Below, piece by piece: positions 7,961 to 15,739 of a stretch of DNA of 44,850 nucleotides. Source of the DNA: Chryseobacterium sp. S0630. GTDB taxonomy: Bacteria > Bacteroidota > Bacteroidia > Flavobacteriales > Weeksellaceae. Location: positions 1 to 44,850 of the forward strand of contig NZ_JAMZGF010000044.1 in assembly GCF_024158915.1 (NCBI RefSeq), given 5' to 3'. The stretch's first letter is position 1. Each line of letters opens with the position of its first letter. The translations under genes were made by a program, and so were the position numbers. The notes beneath the pieces are model-generated. The model did not search any database. It was given only the letters and a program-made list of their open reading frames with translations, and was not told the origin of the DNA.

Positions 7961-8947
7961 TTAGATTGCTAAAATTTCTGAAATCAGTAAAAGATCTTTA
8001 TTAATTTCGTTATGTTTTTTAATGGCTTCTTCTATTGGTGTATACGTAAGATCGTTGGAACGCATTCCTGCCATTACATTGGTTTGTCCTTCCATAAGTC
8101 CCGTTACGGCACCATAGCCCAGTCTGCTTGCCAAAACTCTGTCTGCACAGCTTGGAGAACCTCCTCTCTGCATATGTCCCAAAATGGCGACACGAATATC
8201 GTAATCCGGGAATGTCTGTTTTGTCTTCTCTGCAAGCTCGTAAACGTTGGCCAGTTTTTCACCTTCTGCTACTACAACGATACTGGATGATTTTCCTGTT
8301 TTTTCAGCATTTCTGAATTTTGTAAAAAGCTCATCAATACTGTCTTTCTTTTCAGGAATTAAAATATCCAGAGCTCCTGCAGCCAACCCACTGTTTAATG
8401 CAATAAAACCAGCATCACGCCCCATTACTTCCACAAAGAAAACTCTGTTGTGGGAAGTGGCCGTGTCACGGATTTTATCAATAGCATCCATGGCAGTATT
8501 CAACGCAGTGTCATACCCGATGGTATTATCAGTTCCAAAAATATCGTTATCGATCGTTCCCGGGATACCGATTACTCTGATTCCGAATTCTTCATTAAAG
8601 ATTTTTGCACCGGTAAAAGTTCCGTCTCCTCCAATACATACCAATCCGTCTATTCCAAGTTTTACGCAGTTGTCGTACGCTTTCTGACGGCCTTCTTTTG
8701 TTCTGAACTCAGCGGATCTGGCAGATTTTAGAATGGTTCCACCCTGGTTGATTATATTTTTTACGGAACGGGCTCCCATTTTCAGGAAATCATCGTTGAT
8801 AAGGCCGTTGTAGCCTTCTCTCACTCCGTAGCATTCGATATCATAGTAATTGGCGGTTCTTACTACCGCTCTTAATGCCGCATTCATACCCGGAGAGTCA
8901 CCCCCTGAAGTAAGAACTGCAATCTTTTTTACAGCACTCTCTTTCAT
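7961..8947 (-). CDS. pfkA: ATP-dependent 6-phosphofructokinase
   Basis: Phosphorylates fructose 6-phosphate to fructose 1,6-bisphosphate, the committed step of glycolysis. About 328 aa, typical of bacterial PfkA. It shows KIAVLTSGGDSPGMNAALRAVVR at the N-terminus, the ATP-binding GGDGTFTGA, and the catalytic PGTIDNDI loop (proton-accepting Asp). I place the start at 8947 (MKESAVKKIAVLTSG) rather than the upstream in-frame Met at 8968, because that Met codon overlaps a TAAATTTG promoter box at 8968-8975. gapA follows after 32 bases, so this is a pfkA-gapA operon. Confidence 0.97.
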   Translation of the reverse strand: MKESAVKKIAVLTSGGDSPGMNAALRAVVRTANYYDIECYGVREGYNGLINDDFLKMGARSVKNIINQGGTILKSARSAEFRTKEGRQKAYDNCVKLGIDGLVCIGGDGTFTGAKIFNEEFGIRVIGIPGTIDNDIFGTDNTIGYDTALNTAMDAIDKIRDTATSHNRVFFVEVMGRDAGFIALNSGLAAGALDILIPEKKDSIDELFTKFRNAEKTGKSSSIVVVAEGEKLANVYELAEKTKQTFPDYDIRVAILGHMQRGGSPSCADRVLASRLGYGAVTGLMEGQTNVMAGMRSNDLTYTPIEEAIKKHNEINKDLLLISEILAI

Positions 8948-8967
8948 CAAGTAAAAAATTTCGAACA

Positions 8968-8975
8968 CAAATTTA
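8968..8975 (-). promoter_or_regulatory. Candidate -7 box of pfkA-gapA
   Basis: TAAATTTG on the minus strand matches TAnnTTTG exactly and lies 20 bases before the chosen pfkA start. A -33 TTG at standard spacing is not visible. Confidence 0.5.
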
Positions 8976-9030
8976 CAAAAACAAGTTCAGATTATCGTAG
9001 TAAGTTTCCAATAGTTTTGAATATAAATTA

Positions 9031-9909
9031 TTAAAAGCTTCTGAAGTTTGTAGGTTTAAAAAAATATCGTGCAGTTTTCGTTTCCTCGGTCTGGATATCA
9101 AGGTCGTACCACGGCGTAAAATAGGGATTAAATGGGTTGGAGAGTACATGCACAGACTGAGCGGGCGTGAAACCTTCACTTAATAAGAACAGTCTTTTGC
9201 CTTCAGGATTTTTGCAGACTCCGGAAATAAAAACAATATGCCCCGGGCTGCCTGGCGTGATGAGAATATCTCCCGTTTTCAGATCAGAGTTTTTTGTGAC
9301 CGGCTTGGTTTCTTTGTTTAATGAAATTGTTCCGGCATAATTAAAAATCAGATCCAGATAATTCCTGAAACTCTGGTAAGAATCATCAAAAGCAGCTGTT
9401 TTTCTGAAACTGACTGAGTTTCCATTCACAAAGGCTCTCGTTCCGTTTTTATAATCGTTCCAGCTGAGAAGATCACCGCTTGTAAAATGAAATTTTATTT
9501 CGTCAAATTTTTTCGCCTTATAAAGATATTCAGCTCTCATACGGATTACAGCATCAGCACATTGCTGCAGGTCTTTATTGCCGGTATCAATATCAAAAAC
9601 AGCTTCATGAAGATGCTGGGTAGAAATAGGAGTTCCGTCATATTTTACAATCTGACTGCCATAAGGTTTAAGTTTGAAGTTTTCAATAAAATATCCGAAA
9701 GAACCTGGTTTTTCTTCCATCCACTCATAGCCTTCCGGAGGTGAAAACCTTTCCCTGATTGTATTTTTATCTTTATTGATTTTTAAAGCATTTTCTGCAA
9801 TTAAATGTTCGTTCTTATCTGGCTCGGCCAATAGACGGTCAGATATTTTTTCTTTTGTACAGCCTGTGAGAATGAATAATGCTGTGATTCCGGTGATAAC
9901 TCTTTTCAT
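9031..9909 (-). CDS. DUF4846 family lipoprotein
   Basis: About 292 aa. The N-terminus MKRVITGITALFILTGCTKEK is a lipoprotein signal with lipobox LTGC, so the mature protein is probably anchored in the envelope. The rest matches my recollection of DUF4846: a EGYEWMEEKPGSFGYF region, ADAVIRMRAEYLY, and a C-terminal stretch LKTGDILITPGSPGHIVFI reminiscent of NlpC/amidase-like folds with a His near the end. The upstream in-frame Met at 9927 is less likely because the signal peptide begins at MKRV. The function is unknown. The gene is transcribed toward pfkA, which has its own promoter box in the 83-base gap. Confidence 0.8.
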   Translation of the reverse strand: MKRVITGITALFILTGCTKEKISDRLLAEPDKNEHLIAENALKINKDKNTIRERFSPPEGYEWMEEKPGSFGYFIENFKLKPYGSQIVKYDGTPISTQHLHEAVFDIDTGNKDLQQCADAVIRMRAEYLYKAKKFDEIKFHFTSGDLLSWNDYKNGTRAFVNGNSVSFRKTAAFDDSYQSFRNYLDLIFNYAGTISLNKETKPVTKNSDLKTGDILITPGSPGHIVFISGVCKNPEGKRLFLLSEGFTPAQSVHVLSNPFNPYFTPWYDLDIQTEETKTARYFFKPTNFRSF

Positions 9910-9971
9910 GTGTTTTAGTGAACACAAATATCATTTTTTTTCACCTATCTGCCAATATATTATATGAAAAC

Positions 9972-10322
9972 TTATGGGTTCAATACCTCATCTTTTTCAG
10001 GAATCAGTAATTTTCCCCAATCATTCAATTGCCAGAGGATTTTTACCAGCTTTTCACCAAGTTCCGTCAAAGTGTATTCAACCCTTGGAGGAAGTTCATT
10101 GAAAGACTGTTTCGTTAAAATACCGTCTTCCACCATTTCACTCAACTGCTGATTAAGAACTCTTCGGTCCACTTTAGCAATACCACGCAGAAATTCACTG
10201 GGACGTTTTTTTCCTTCATTCATCTGCCAAACGATAGGAATTTTCCATTTTCCACTGATGGTATTGACTGCGACTTCCAACGGACAAATTTTATTTTCTT
10301 CAGCTCTTTCTTTTGTTTCCAT
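9972..10322 (-). CDS. HxlR-family winged-helix transcriptional regulator
   Basis: 116 aa from the start at 10322 (METKERAEENKICPLEVAV). The frame stays open to 10451, but that extension runs into the divergent gene and is not family-like. HxlR hallmarks are CPLEVAVNTISGKWKIPIVW at the N-terminus, RPSEFLRGIAKVDRRVLNQQL (recognition helix) and the wing PPRVEYTLTELGEKL. These regulators are usually redox- or aldehyde-responsive through the N-terminal Cys, which is present here. It is divergent from the AlkC-like gene with 94 bases between the starts, so regulation of that neighbour is plausible but not shown. Confidence 0.92.
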   Translation of the reverse strand: METKERAEENKICPLEVAVNTISGKWKIPIVWQMNEGKKRPSEFLRGIAKVDRRVLNQQLSEMVEDGILTKQSFNELPPRVEYTLTELGEKLVKILWQLNDWGKLLIPEKDEVLNP

Positions 10323-10416
10323 AAAATTGACTTTTTTATCCCTATGGGTGAAAAATATGCGGTATTGTTTTTCTCCGCCCACTTTCAGACTTTTGTAAAG
10401 GTAATCATTAAATAGT

Positions 10417-11217
10417 ATGACAGAAAAACGAAAAGGAGCCCGCTCCATCAAAGATATTCCACCAGATATTCTGGAACAGCTGAACAGAGGTGAAATTGAA
10501 ACCGCTAATCTTACAGAATGGCTGGCAGTAGATCAAAGGCTGTTATTGGAAAATCTGCTTCTGCAGAATGATCGTATAGAATATTTGAAACCTGTTTTAG
10601 ATAATGTGAATCAACTGAAGAAACAAACTGTCAATTCTATTAATGAAACAATTGGGGTTGGGCTTCTTAATCTGGCTGTGAAAAATAAGGATGATGAATT
10701 TCTTTTGAAATTGTCAGTTCATCCGGCAGATCTTGTACGTTGCTGGGCAGCTTATACCATTGGAAGAAATAACGATTTACAACTTAAAGAAAAATTAGAC
10801 AGAATCCAGTCATTCGCTTCTGACTCTCATTTTGGAGTGAGGGAAATCTGCTGGATGACGGTGCGTCCGGATATCTCCAAAAACCTGGAAGAAAGTTTAT
10901 CTATTTTATCAAAGTGGACAACACATGACAATGAGAACGTGAGACGTTTTGCCAGTGAATCCACAAGACCGAGAGGTGTTTGGTGCGAACATATTGATAT
11001 TTTAAAACAAAATCCGGGACTTGGACTGGAAATTCTGGAACCATTACGATCTGATTCCTCCAGATATGTGCAGGATAGTGTAGGCAACTGGCTGAATGAT
11101 GCGAGTAAATCACAACCCGAATTTGTAGTAGAAATCTGCGATGAATGGCTTCGGGAAAGTCCGACAAGAGAAACACAGTATATTGTAAAGAAAGCTCTGC
11201 GAACCCTTAAAAAGTAA
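10417..11217 (+). CDS. AlkC-like DNA alkylation repair protein (HEAT-like repeats)
   Basis: 266 aa, all-helical. The C-terminal half carries the pattern I associate with AlkC/COG4335 alkylpurine glycosylases: a WTTHDNENVRRFASESTRPRGVW stretch, then NPGLGLEILEPLRSDSSRYVQDSV and NWLNDASKSQPEFVVEICDEW, i.e. tandem HEAT-like repeats around a RPRxxW motif. Known members excise N3- and N7-alkylated purines. The N-terminal region (GLLNLAVKNKDDEF, RCWAAYTIGRN) also looks like helical repeats. It is cytosolic. It faces HxlR divergently and ends just before the DnaA-box region; two further DNA-repair families lie across that gap. Activity is inferred from the family only; the catalytic residues were not identified. 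Confidence 0.7.
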   Translation: MTEKRKGARSIKDIPPDILEQLNRGEIETANLTEWLAVDQRLLLENLLLQNDRIEYLKPVLDNVNQLKKQTVNSINETIGVGLLNLAVKNKDDEFLLKLSVHPADLVRCWAAYTIGRNNDLQLKEKLDRIQSFASDSHFGVREICWMTVRPDISKNLEESLSILSKWTTHDNENVRRFASESTRPRGVWCEHIDILKQNPGLGLEILEPLRSDSSRYVQDSVGNWLNDASKSQPEFVVEICDEWLRESPTRETQYIVKKALRTLKK

Positions 11218-11392
11218 AAGTTATCCACAAAACTAAAATGTTGATGTAATTATTAACTCCGTATACCGCAGATTTTCATGTTTTTAAATGATATTTTGAA
11301 ACCCTTTATTCTCATTGGGTAGGTTATTTTCTACTCAATTTTCTTAAAAAAATGACATTGAAAAAATTCCAATATTAACGGAATGTTAACTG

Positions 11393-11413
11393 TAAAAAGT
11401 TATCCACAATATG
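11393..11413 (+). repeat. 21-base direct repeat around DnaA box 2
   Basis: These 21 bases (TAAAAAG, then TTATCCACA, then ATATG) are identical to 11511-11531, 118 bases downstream. The conservation beyond the 9-mer itself suggests a functional or duplicated unit. Confidence 0.8.
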
Positions 11414-11510
11414 AATTTTCGATGAATGTGGATTATATCTTTCATAAAATGAGCTGATTAAATGATGCGCTTGAAAAAAGGACTTGAAATCACATGTTTT
11501 TTGATCAAAA

Positions 11511-11531
11511 TAAAAAGTTATCCACAATATG
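11511..11531 (+). repeat. 21-base direct repeat around DnaA box 3
   Basis: Second copy of the 21-base unit at 11393-11413, containing the perfect DnaA box at 11518-11526. It is in the same orientation as boxes 1 and 2. Confidence 0.8.
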
Positions 11532-11640
11532 GAATTATTGATTCAATGTTGGACTGATGTATCATAGAATATCAGGATCGTTCTATTATAAAAATCTGCA
11601 TTATCTGCTCAATCAGCGGGAAATAATATTGAGAGCGCAG

Positions 11641-12399
11641 CTACCATTTTTCAGTCAGATATTTCCAGTATCTTTTCGGAACATGCTGAATATGGAGTTT
11701 CATATTTTTTCTTTCTACAATATTGGTTTTCGTGAAATAGCGCTGCCAAAGTACCTGATAACTTTTTTCCTCATCATGAAATTTTTGCTGATAATTATGG
11801 AGATCAATCTTTTCATCAGGATAAAAGAATTCGCAGCTATCAAGGTCATAGAGAAGTCCATAGTTTCTTCGAATGTCATAGATCATCCATTTCTGGTCCT
11901 GATATCGGTCTTTAAAATGTTTTCTGATTAAAGGAAGAACATTGAAATCGGGATCTATTTTGGAGAAAAAAACACCATCCTGCATTTTTTCAAAGCGGAC
12001 AAAAGCAGTCATCCTATGCCTTTCTCTGTCCACGGATTTGCAGATTTTTGAAATTTTCAAAACGTCATTATCGGCAAAGTTTTCAAGAATATTATTTTCA
12101 GGATTTTTCACAGACTGCCTTACCACAGATAAGATGAGGTTTTCAAGCTCCGGTTCTTCAGATAAAAAAACTTTTAAAAGTTTGTAAACACCTTGTTTAC
12201 CGATATTCTGTTCCAGTTTATTCAGAACTCTTTCAGATTTGTCAGTTTGGGTAATAACTTCATGAATCTCCGCAAAAATATTTTCCTGATGAAACCTTTC
12301 TCTGCTTTTAATCTCCACCTCTTTATATCGGTATTCGAAAACTTCAAATACCGCAGTGAAAATACCGTCGAAACTGCCATCGTAGAGTAGGGTTGTCAT
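11641..12399 (-). CDS. TIGR03915 family putative DNA repair protein (DUF4130)
   Basis: 252 aa, cytosolic. The start MTTLLYDGSFDGIFTAVFEVFE and the C-terminal HIQHVPKRYWKYLTEKW are typical of TIGR03915/DUF4130 proteins as I recall them. The central part contains DNDVLKISKICKSVDRERHRMTAFVRFEK, the family's other conserved block. These proteins occur genomically paired with TIGR03916 radical SAM enzymes, and here that partner lies upstream on the same strand. The two are separated by 428 bases of repeats instead of being adjacent. Its exact biochemical role is not established; by context it is a DNA modification or repair partner. Confidence 0.88.
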   Translation of the reverse strand: MTTLLYDGSFDGIFTAVFEVFEYRYKEVEIKSRERFHQENIFAEIHEVITQTDKSERVLNKLEQNIGKQGVYKLLKVFLSEEPELENLILSVVRQSVKNPENNILENFADNDVLKISKICKSVDRERHRMTAFVRFEKMQDGVFFSKIDPDFNVLPLIRKHFKDRYQDQKWMIYDIRRNYGLLYDLDSCEFFYPDEKIDLHNYQQKFHDEEKSYQVLWQRYFTKTNIVERKNMKLHIQHVPKRYWKYLTEKW

Positions 12400-12420
12400 G
12401 TGTTGAGTTTAATAATTTAA

Positions 12421-12592
12421 AGTTCAGTTGGGATGTCATTCTGAGCAAAATAAGATGAAGTGAAAAATCTGGTTAATTGAAGAGATTCTTCCTTCGTCAG
12501 AATGACAGTTCAGTTGGGATGTCATTCTGAGCAAAATAAGATGAAGTGAAAAATCTGATTGATTGAAGAGATTCTTCCTTCGTCAGAATGAC
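12421..12592. repeat. Tandem pair of 86-bp palindromic repeats
   Basis: Two adjacent copies, 12421-12506 and 12507-12592, differ at 2 positions in the centre. Each copy contains TGTCATTCTGA near its left end and TCAGAATGACA at its right end (12434-12444 with 12497-12507 in copy 1), so each folds into a hairpin. It belongs to the TGTCATTCTGAG-type dispersed repeats frequent in Bacteroidota. It separates the TIGR03915 and TIGR03916 genes. Confidence 0.85.
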
Positions 12593-12688
12593 AAATGTGC
12601 TGTTAGATCGAAGTAATACATTAGTGGCCATTTGTGAAAATATTGATGTCATTTGTGTTTATTGAAACTGTTCAAAAAATATTACAAC

Positions 12689-12798
12689 CATTAAGAAGGA
12701 TTTAAGAAATAAAGTATAGTTAAGATGAATCATTCTGATTTTTAAGCTTAAAGCGAAGCTCATCTTAATACTCTTAACACCTTAATAGAATCTTAATG
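12689..12798. repeat. TTAAG-rich imperfect palindrome
   Basis: The left arm (12689-12728) and right arm (12760-12798) are largely complementary over about 39 bases, with a perfect core TTAAGATGA (12720-12728) / TCATCTTAA (12760-12768). The motif TTAAG recurs about every 10-12 bases in each arm. It lies just past the stop codon of the radical SAM gene and could act as a 3' hairpin. It is distinct in sequence from the neighbouring 86-bp repeats. Confidence 0.6.
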
Positions 12799-12827
12799 TT
12801 TCAAAAAAATAAACATTTAACAGATCA

Positions 12828-14087
12828 TTAAAATAAAGTCAGCTGTTGCGAAAACTGGTTATGGAATTTGGATGAACTTCCCCCTATCAGCAGCTTTCTG
12901 AAGTTTTTATCCGTTAAATATTTCAGATAAGCATTACCAGCATTAAAATCAATAAAATATTTTGCCCGGTTGACAGCCGCACCCAGTTTCTTCAAATGAT
13001 CCATTGTTAAGATCTGAAAACGTCTTGCACTGACAATCTTTTGAGCCGTTTTTACTCCAATTCCGGGAATTCTTAGAATCAACTGGTATTCTGCAGTCTG
13101 CAGGTTAATGGGAAACTGGTCAAGATTTCGCAATGCCCAACTTAATTTCGGATCTACTTCCAGATCAAGGAAAGGAACACGTGGATCTAAAATTTCTTCT
13201 GCTTTAAAACCATAAAATCTCATCAGCCAATCCGACTGATACAATCGGTTTTCCCGAAGCATAGGAACTTCCGTCGTTAAAGAAGGCAGTCTCTGATCTT
13301 CCAAAACCGGAACATATCCGGAATAATACACCCTTTTCAGATTAAAGTTTTTATAAAAATGATCGGCAACTTTGATAATTTGTAAGTCGTTTTCATTGGT
13401 TGCCCCTACAATCATCTGGGTAGATTGTCCGGCCGGAGCAAACTTGGGAACTTTCTTCAGAATTTTCTTTTCATCCTTATATTGAATAATTCCTTTTTGG
13501 ATATACCGCATTGGGCTGATCATATCCTGTCTGTTTTTTTCAGGTGCCAGTAATTTTAATCCGCTTTCGGTAGGAATTTCAATATTTACGGATAAACGGT
13601 CTGCATACAAAGCCGCTTCCTGCATCAGATCATCACTTGCCCCGGGAATGGATTTTAAATGAATATACCCATTAAAGTTTTCTTCCAGACGTAACTTTTT
13701 GGCAACTCTTACCAATCTTTCCATTGTAGTGTCGGCATTTTTGAATATTCCCGAGCTCAGAAATAAGCCTTCAATATAATTTCTTCGATAAAAATTGATG
13801 GTAAGATCTACCACTTCTTCTACCGTAAATGCTGCTCTTTTGATATCATTGGAACTTCTGGAAACACAGTAAGCACAATCATAAATACAATGATTGGTCA
13901 AGAGAATTTTAAGCAAAGAAACACATCTGCCGTCTTCTGTATAGGTATGACAAATTCCACTTGCGGAACTGTCTCCTAAAGCTCCTTTTTTATTCTTTCT
14001 CGTGCCTCCGCTTGATGAACAGGAAACATCATATTTCGCTGCATCAGCAAGGATTTCAAGCTTTTCTTTAAGGCGGTCAAAATTCAT
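12828..14087 (-). CDS. TIGR03916 putative DNA modification/repair radical SAM protein
   Basis: 419 aa. The radical SAM cluster motif CxxxCxxC is in LTNHCIYDCAYCVSRSS, preceded by SGICHTYTEDGRCVSLLKIL. The C-terminal part holds a helix-hairpin-helix DNA-binding motif, ILRIPGIGVKTAQKIV, as expected for this family. It thus joins a [4Fe-4S]/S-adenosylmethionine catalytic domain to a DNA-binding end and is thought to act on DNA; the substrate is undefined. The TIGR03915 partner is downstream on the same strand beyond two repeat elements. A TATTTTTG box at 14116-14123 is a plausible promoter. It is cytosolic. Confidence 0.93.
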   Translation of the reverse strand: MNFDRLKEKLEILADAAKYDVSCSSSGGTRKNKKGALGDSSASGICHTYTEDGRCVSLLKILLTNHCIYDCAYCVSRSSNDIKRAAFTVEEVVDLTINFYRRNYIEGLFLSSGIFKNADTTMERLVRVAKKLRLEENFNGYIHLKSIPGASDDLMQEAALYADRLSVNIEIPTESGLKLLAPEKNRQDMISPMRYIQKGIIQYKDEKKILKKVPKFAPAGQSTQMIVGATNENDLQIIKVADHFYKNFNLKRVYYSGYVPVLEDQRLPSLTTEVPMLRENRLYQSDWLMRFYGFKAEEILDPRVPFLDLEVDPKLSWALRNLDQFPINLQTAEYQLILRIPGIGVKTAQKIVSARRFQILTMDHLKKLGAAVNRAKYFIDFNAGNAYLKYLTDKNFRKLLIGGSSSKFHNQFSQQLTLF

Positions 14088-14115
14088 ATTTTAAAAGGAT
14101 TGATCTGTTTTGTAT

Positions 14116-14123
14116 CAAAAATA
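14116..14123 (-). promoter_or_regulatory. Candidate -7 box of the radical SAM gene
   Basis: TATTTTTG on the minus strand fits TAnnTTTG, 28 bases before the start codon. A TTTG at 14139-14142 is the nearest -33-like element but is spaced 15 bases, shorter than usual. Confidence 0.35.
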
Positions 14124-14243
14124 TATTTTAATTTTGTTCAAATTTAGTTCCAAAATTGATAAAAGTCAATCTTTTTTCATAGAAGTTATCAACAAAAAAG
14201 AGTCTCAAAATCATTATATTTACGGCTCATTAAAGTTTATATC

Positions 14244-15572
14244 ATGAATCATAAACCAATCGAAGGTTTTTCCAAGCTACCAAAGCAGGGGAAAATCGAA
14301 TGGCTCGTAAACGAATATCTTGAAGGAAACCAGGAATATCAAAATATATTAAAACAATACTGGAATGATGATGCAGATCTTCAGAAACTCCACGAAGAAT
14401 TTTCTGAAAATACCATCTCCAATTTCTATATGCCTTACGGAATTGCTCCGAACTTTTTGATCGACGGAAAACTGTTGGCTCTTCCAATGGCTGTTGAAGA
14501 AAGTTCAGTAGTAGCTGCTGCTTCCAAAGCTGCAAAATTCTGGATCGACAAAGGAGGTTTTAAAACAACCATTATCAATACAGAAAAGCTGGGACACACC
14601 CACTTTATTTTTAATGTAGAACCGCATAAATTATTACATTTCTTTAATTTCAGTTTAAAGAAAAAATTATTTGAAACAACGGAAGATATTACATCCAACA
14701 TGAGAAAACGTGGTGGAGGTATTTTAAATATCAGTCTGGTGGATAAAACAGCAGAAATGCCGAATTATTACCAGTTGAAAGCAAGCTTCGATACCGTAGA
14801 TTCAATGGGAGCAAACTTTATTAATTCTTGTCTTGAGCAGTTTGGAAAAACAATGAGACAGGAAGTTGCTACCAGCGAAGATTTTACTCAGGAGGAAAAG
14901 AATTCACTACAAATTGTAATGAATATTCTTTCCAATTTTACCCCTGACTGTATCGTAAGAGCTGAGGTTTCATGTAAAATGGAAGATTTAAAAGATGACA
15001 GCGGAATTTCTCCTGAAGAATTTGCTGCTAAATTCAAACAGGCCGTTACCATTGCAGAAATTGAACCTTACCGCGCAACCACTCACAATAAAGGAGTAAT
15101 GAACGGAGTAGATGCTGTTGTCATTGCTACCGGAAATGATTTCCGAGCTACAGAAGCCTGCGCACATGCGTATGCTGCAAGAGACGGACAATACAGATCT
15201 TTGACTCACTGTACAACAGATAACGGAGTTTTCAGATTCTGGATTGATCTTCCTATTTCTGTAGGAGTAGTAGGAGGGCTTACGAACCTTCACCCTCTGG
15301 TAAAATTCTCTCTGGCTCTTCTTGGAAAACCTTCTGCACAGGAGTTGATGAGTATTCTTGCCGTTTCTGGTCTTGCTCAGAATTTTGGAGCACTACGTTC
15401 CTTGGTAACTACAGGAATTCAGAAAGGACATATGAAAATGCACTTGTTGAATATTCTGAACCAATTAGGAGCTACCGAAGAAGAAAAACAGCACTTTGTG
15501 ACGTATTTTAAAGATAAGACGGTGAGCCACCATGAGGTGATCAACGAGTTTAACAGAATGAGAGGAAACTAA
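14244..15572 (+). CDS. mvaA: Hydroxymethylglutaryl-CoA reductase, class II type
   Basis: Reduces HMG-CoA to mevalonate (or the reverse) using NAD(P)H, feeding isoprenoid synthesis by the mevalonate route used by flavobacteria. 442 aa, with no membrane segment, as in class II enzymes. Catalytic residues can be placed: the Glu85/Glu86 pair in PMAVEESSVVAAAS, Lys283 in HNKGVMNGVDAV, Asp299 in ATGNDFRA (16 residues after the Lys, as in the Pseudomonas mevalonii enzyme) and His396 in GHMKMH. The N-terminal ENTISNFYMPYGIAPNF is also family-typical. It is the first gene of a compact five-gene operon; its TAA overlaps the ATG of the next gene. Confidence 0.95.
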   Translation: MNHKPIEGFSKLPKQGKIEWLVNEYLEGNQEYQNILKQYWNDDADLQKLHEEFSENTISNFYMPYGIAPNFLIDGKLLALPMAVEESSVVAAASKAAKFWIDKGGFKTTIINTEKLGHTHFIFNVEPHKLLHFFNFSLKKKLFETTEDITSNMRKRGGGILNISLVDKTAEMPNYYQLKASFDTVDSMGANFINSCLEQFGKTMRQEVATSEDFTQEEKNSLQIVMNILSNFTPDCIVRAEVSCKMEDLKDDSGISPEEFAAKFKQAVTIAEIEPYRATTHNKGVMNGVDAVVIATGNDFRATEACAHAYAARDGQYRSLTHCTTDNGVFRFWIDLPISVGVVGGLTNLHPLVKFSLALLGKPSAQELMSILAVSGLAQNFGALRSLVTTGIQKGHMKMHLLNILNQLGATEEEKQHFVTYFKDKTVSHHEVINEFNRMRGN

Positions 15573-15739
15573 TGTTGCAGATCATTTTGCCCATTGTATT
15601 CCTTCTTTTCGGATTTTTTCTGAAGAAAACCAACAATGAAGGTTTCAAAAGTTCCAAGAGATTCGCCAATATGTTTATCATACTGGGTATTTCTACATTG
15701 GTGGCCAAGTTCATTTTAATGTACTTAAAATCAAAATAG
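15572..15739 (+). CDS. Small membrane protein, 55 aa
   Basis: ATG at 15572 overlaps the mvaA stop (TAATG), and its TAG at 15737-15739 overlaps the GTG start of the next gene. The peptide begins MLQIILPIVFLLFGFFLKK, one membrane helix. It continues through a basic loop (NNEGFKSSKRF) into a second helix (MFIILGISTLVAKFILMYL) and ends LKSK. The two transmembrane segments with a positively charged connector and end suggest a hairpin in the inner membrane. The family is not recognised. Double translational coupling makes it very likely real despite its size. Confidence 0.75.
   Translation: MLQIILPIVFLLFGFFLKKTNNEGFKSSKRFANMFIILGISTLVAKFILMYLKSK

Larger units (their letters stand above)
11218..11640. 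other. DnaA-box cluster; candidate origin of replication or DnaA-binding locus
   Basis: This convergent, gene-free 423-base region contains three perfect DnaA boxes TTATCCACA in the same orientation at 11221-11229, 11400-11408 and 11518-11526. All three are preceded by AAAG, and the last two share an identical 21-base context. A near-match on the opposite strand, TGTGGATTA, is at 11427-11435. No other perfect box was noticed in the 44.85-kb window. The spacer is AT-rich and includes GTTAAC-type motifs. The boxes are directly visible; origin function is inference. Confidence 0.6.

Noticed and set aside
8012..8731. Overlapping plus-strand open frames opposite pfkA
   Set aside because: They are shadows of a highly conserved glycolytic gene.
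10323..10451. Extended N-terminus of the HxlR gene
   Set aside because: The extension overlaps the divergent gene and has no family similarity; the METKERAEENK start at 10322 fits the family.
12421..12592. Possible CRISPR array
   Set aside because: Only two copies, directly adjacent with no unique spacers, and no cas genes nearby.
14183..14195. Additional DnaA box before mvaA (TTATCAACA)
   Set aside because: One mismatch from the consensus and isolated; such near-matches are expected by chance in AT-rich DNA.
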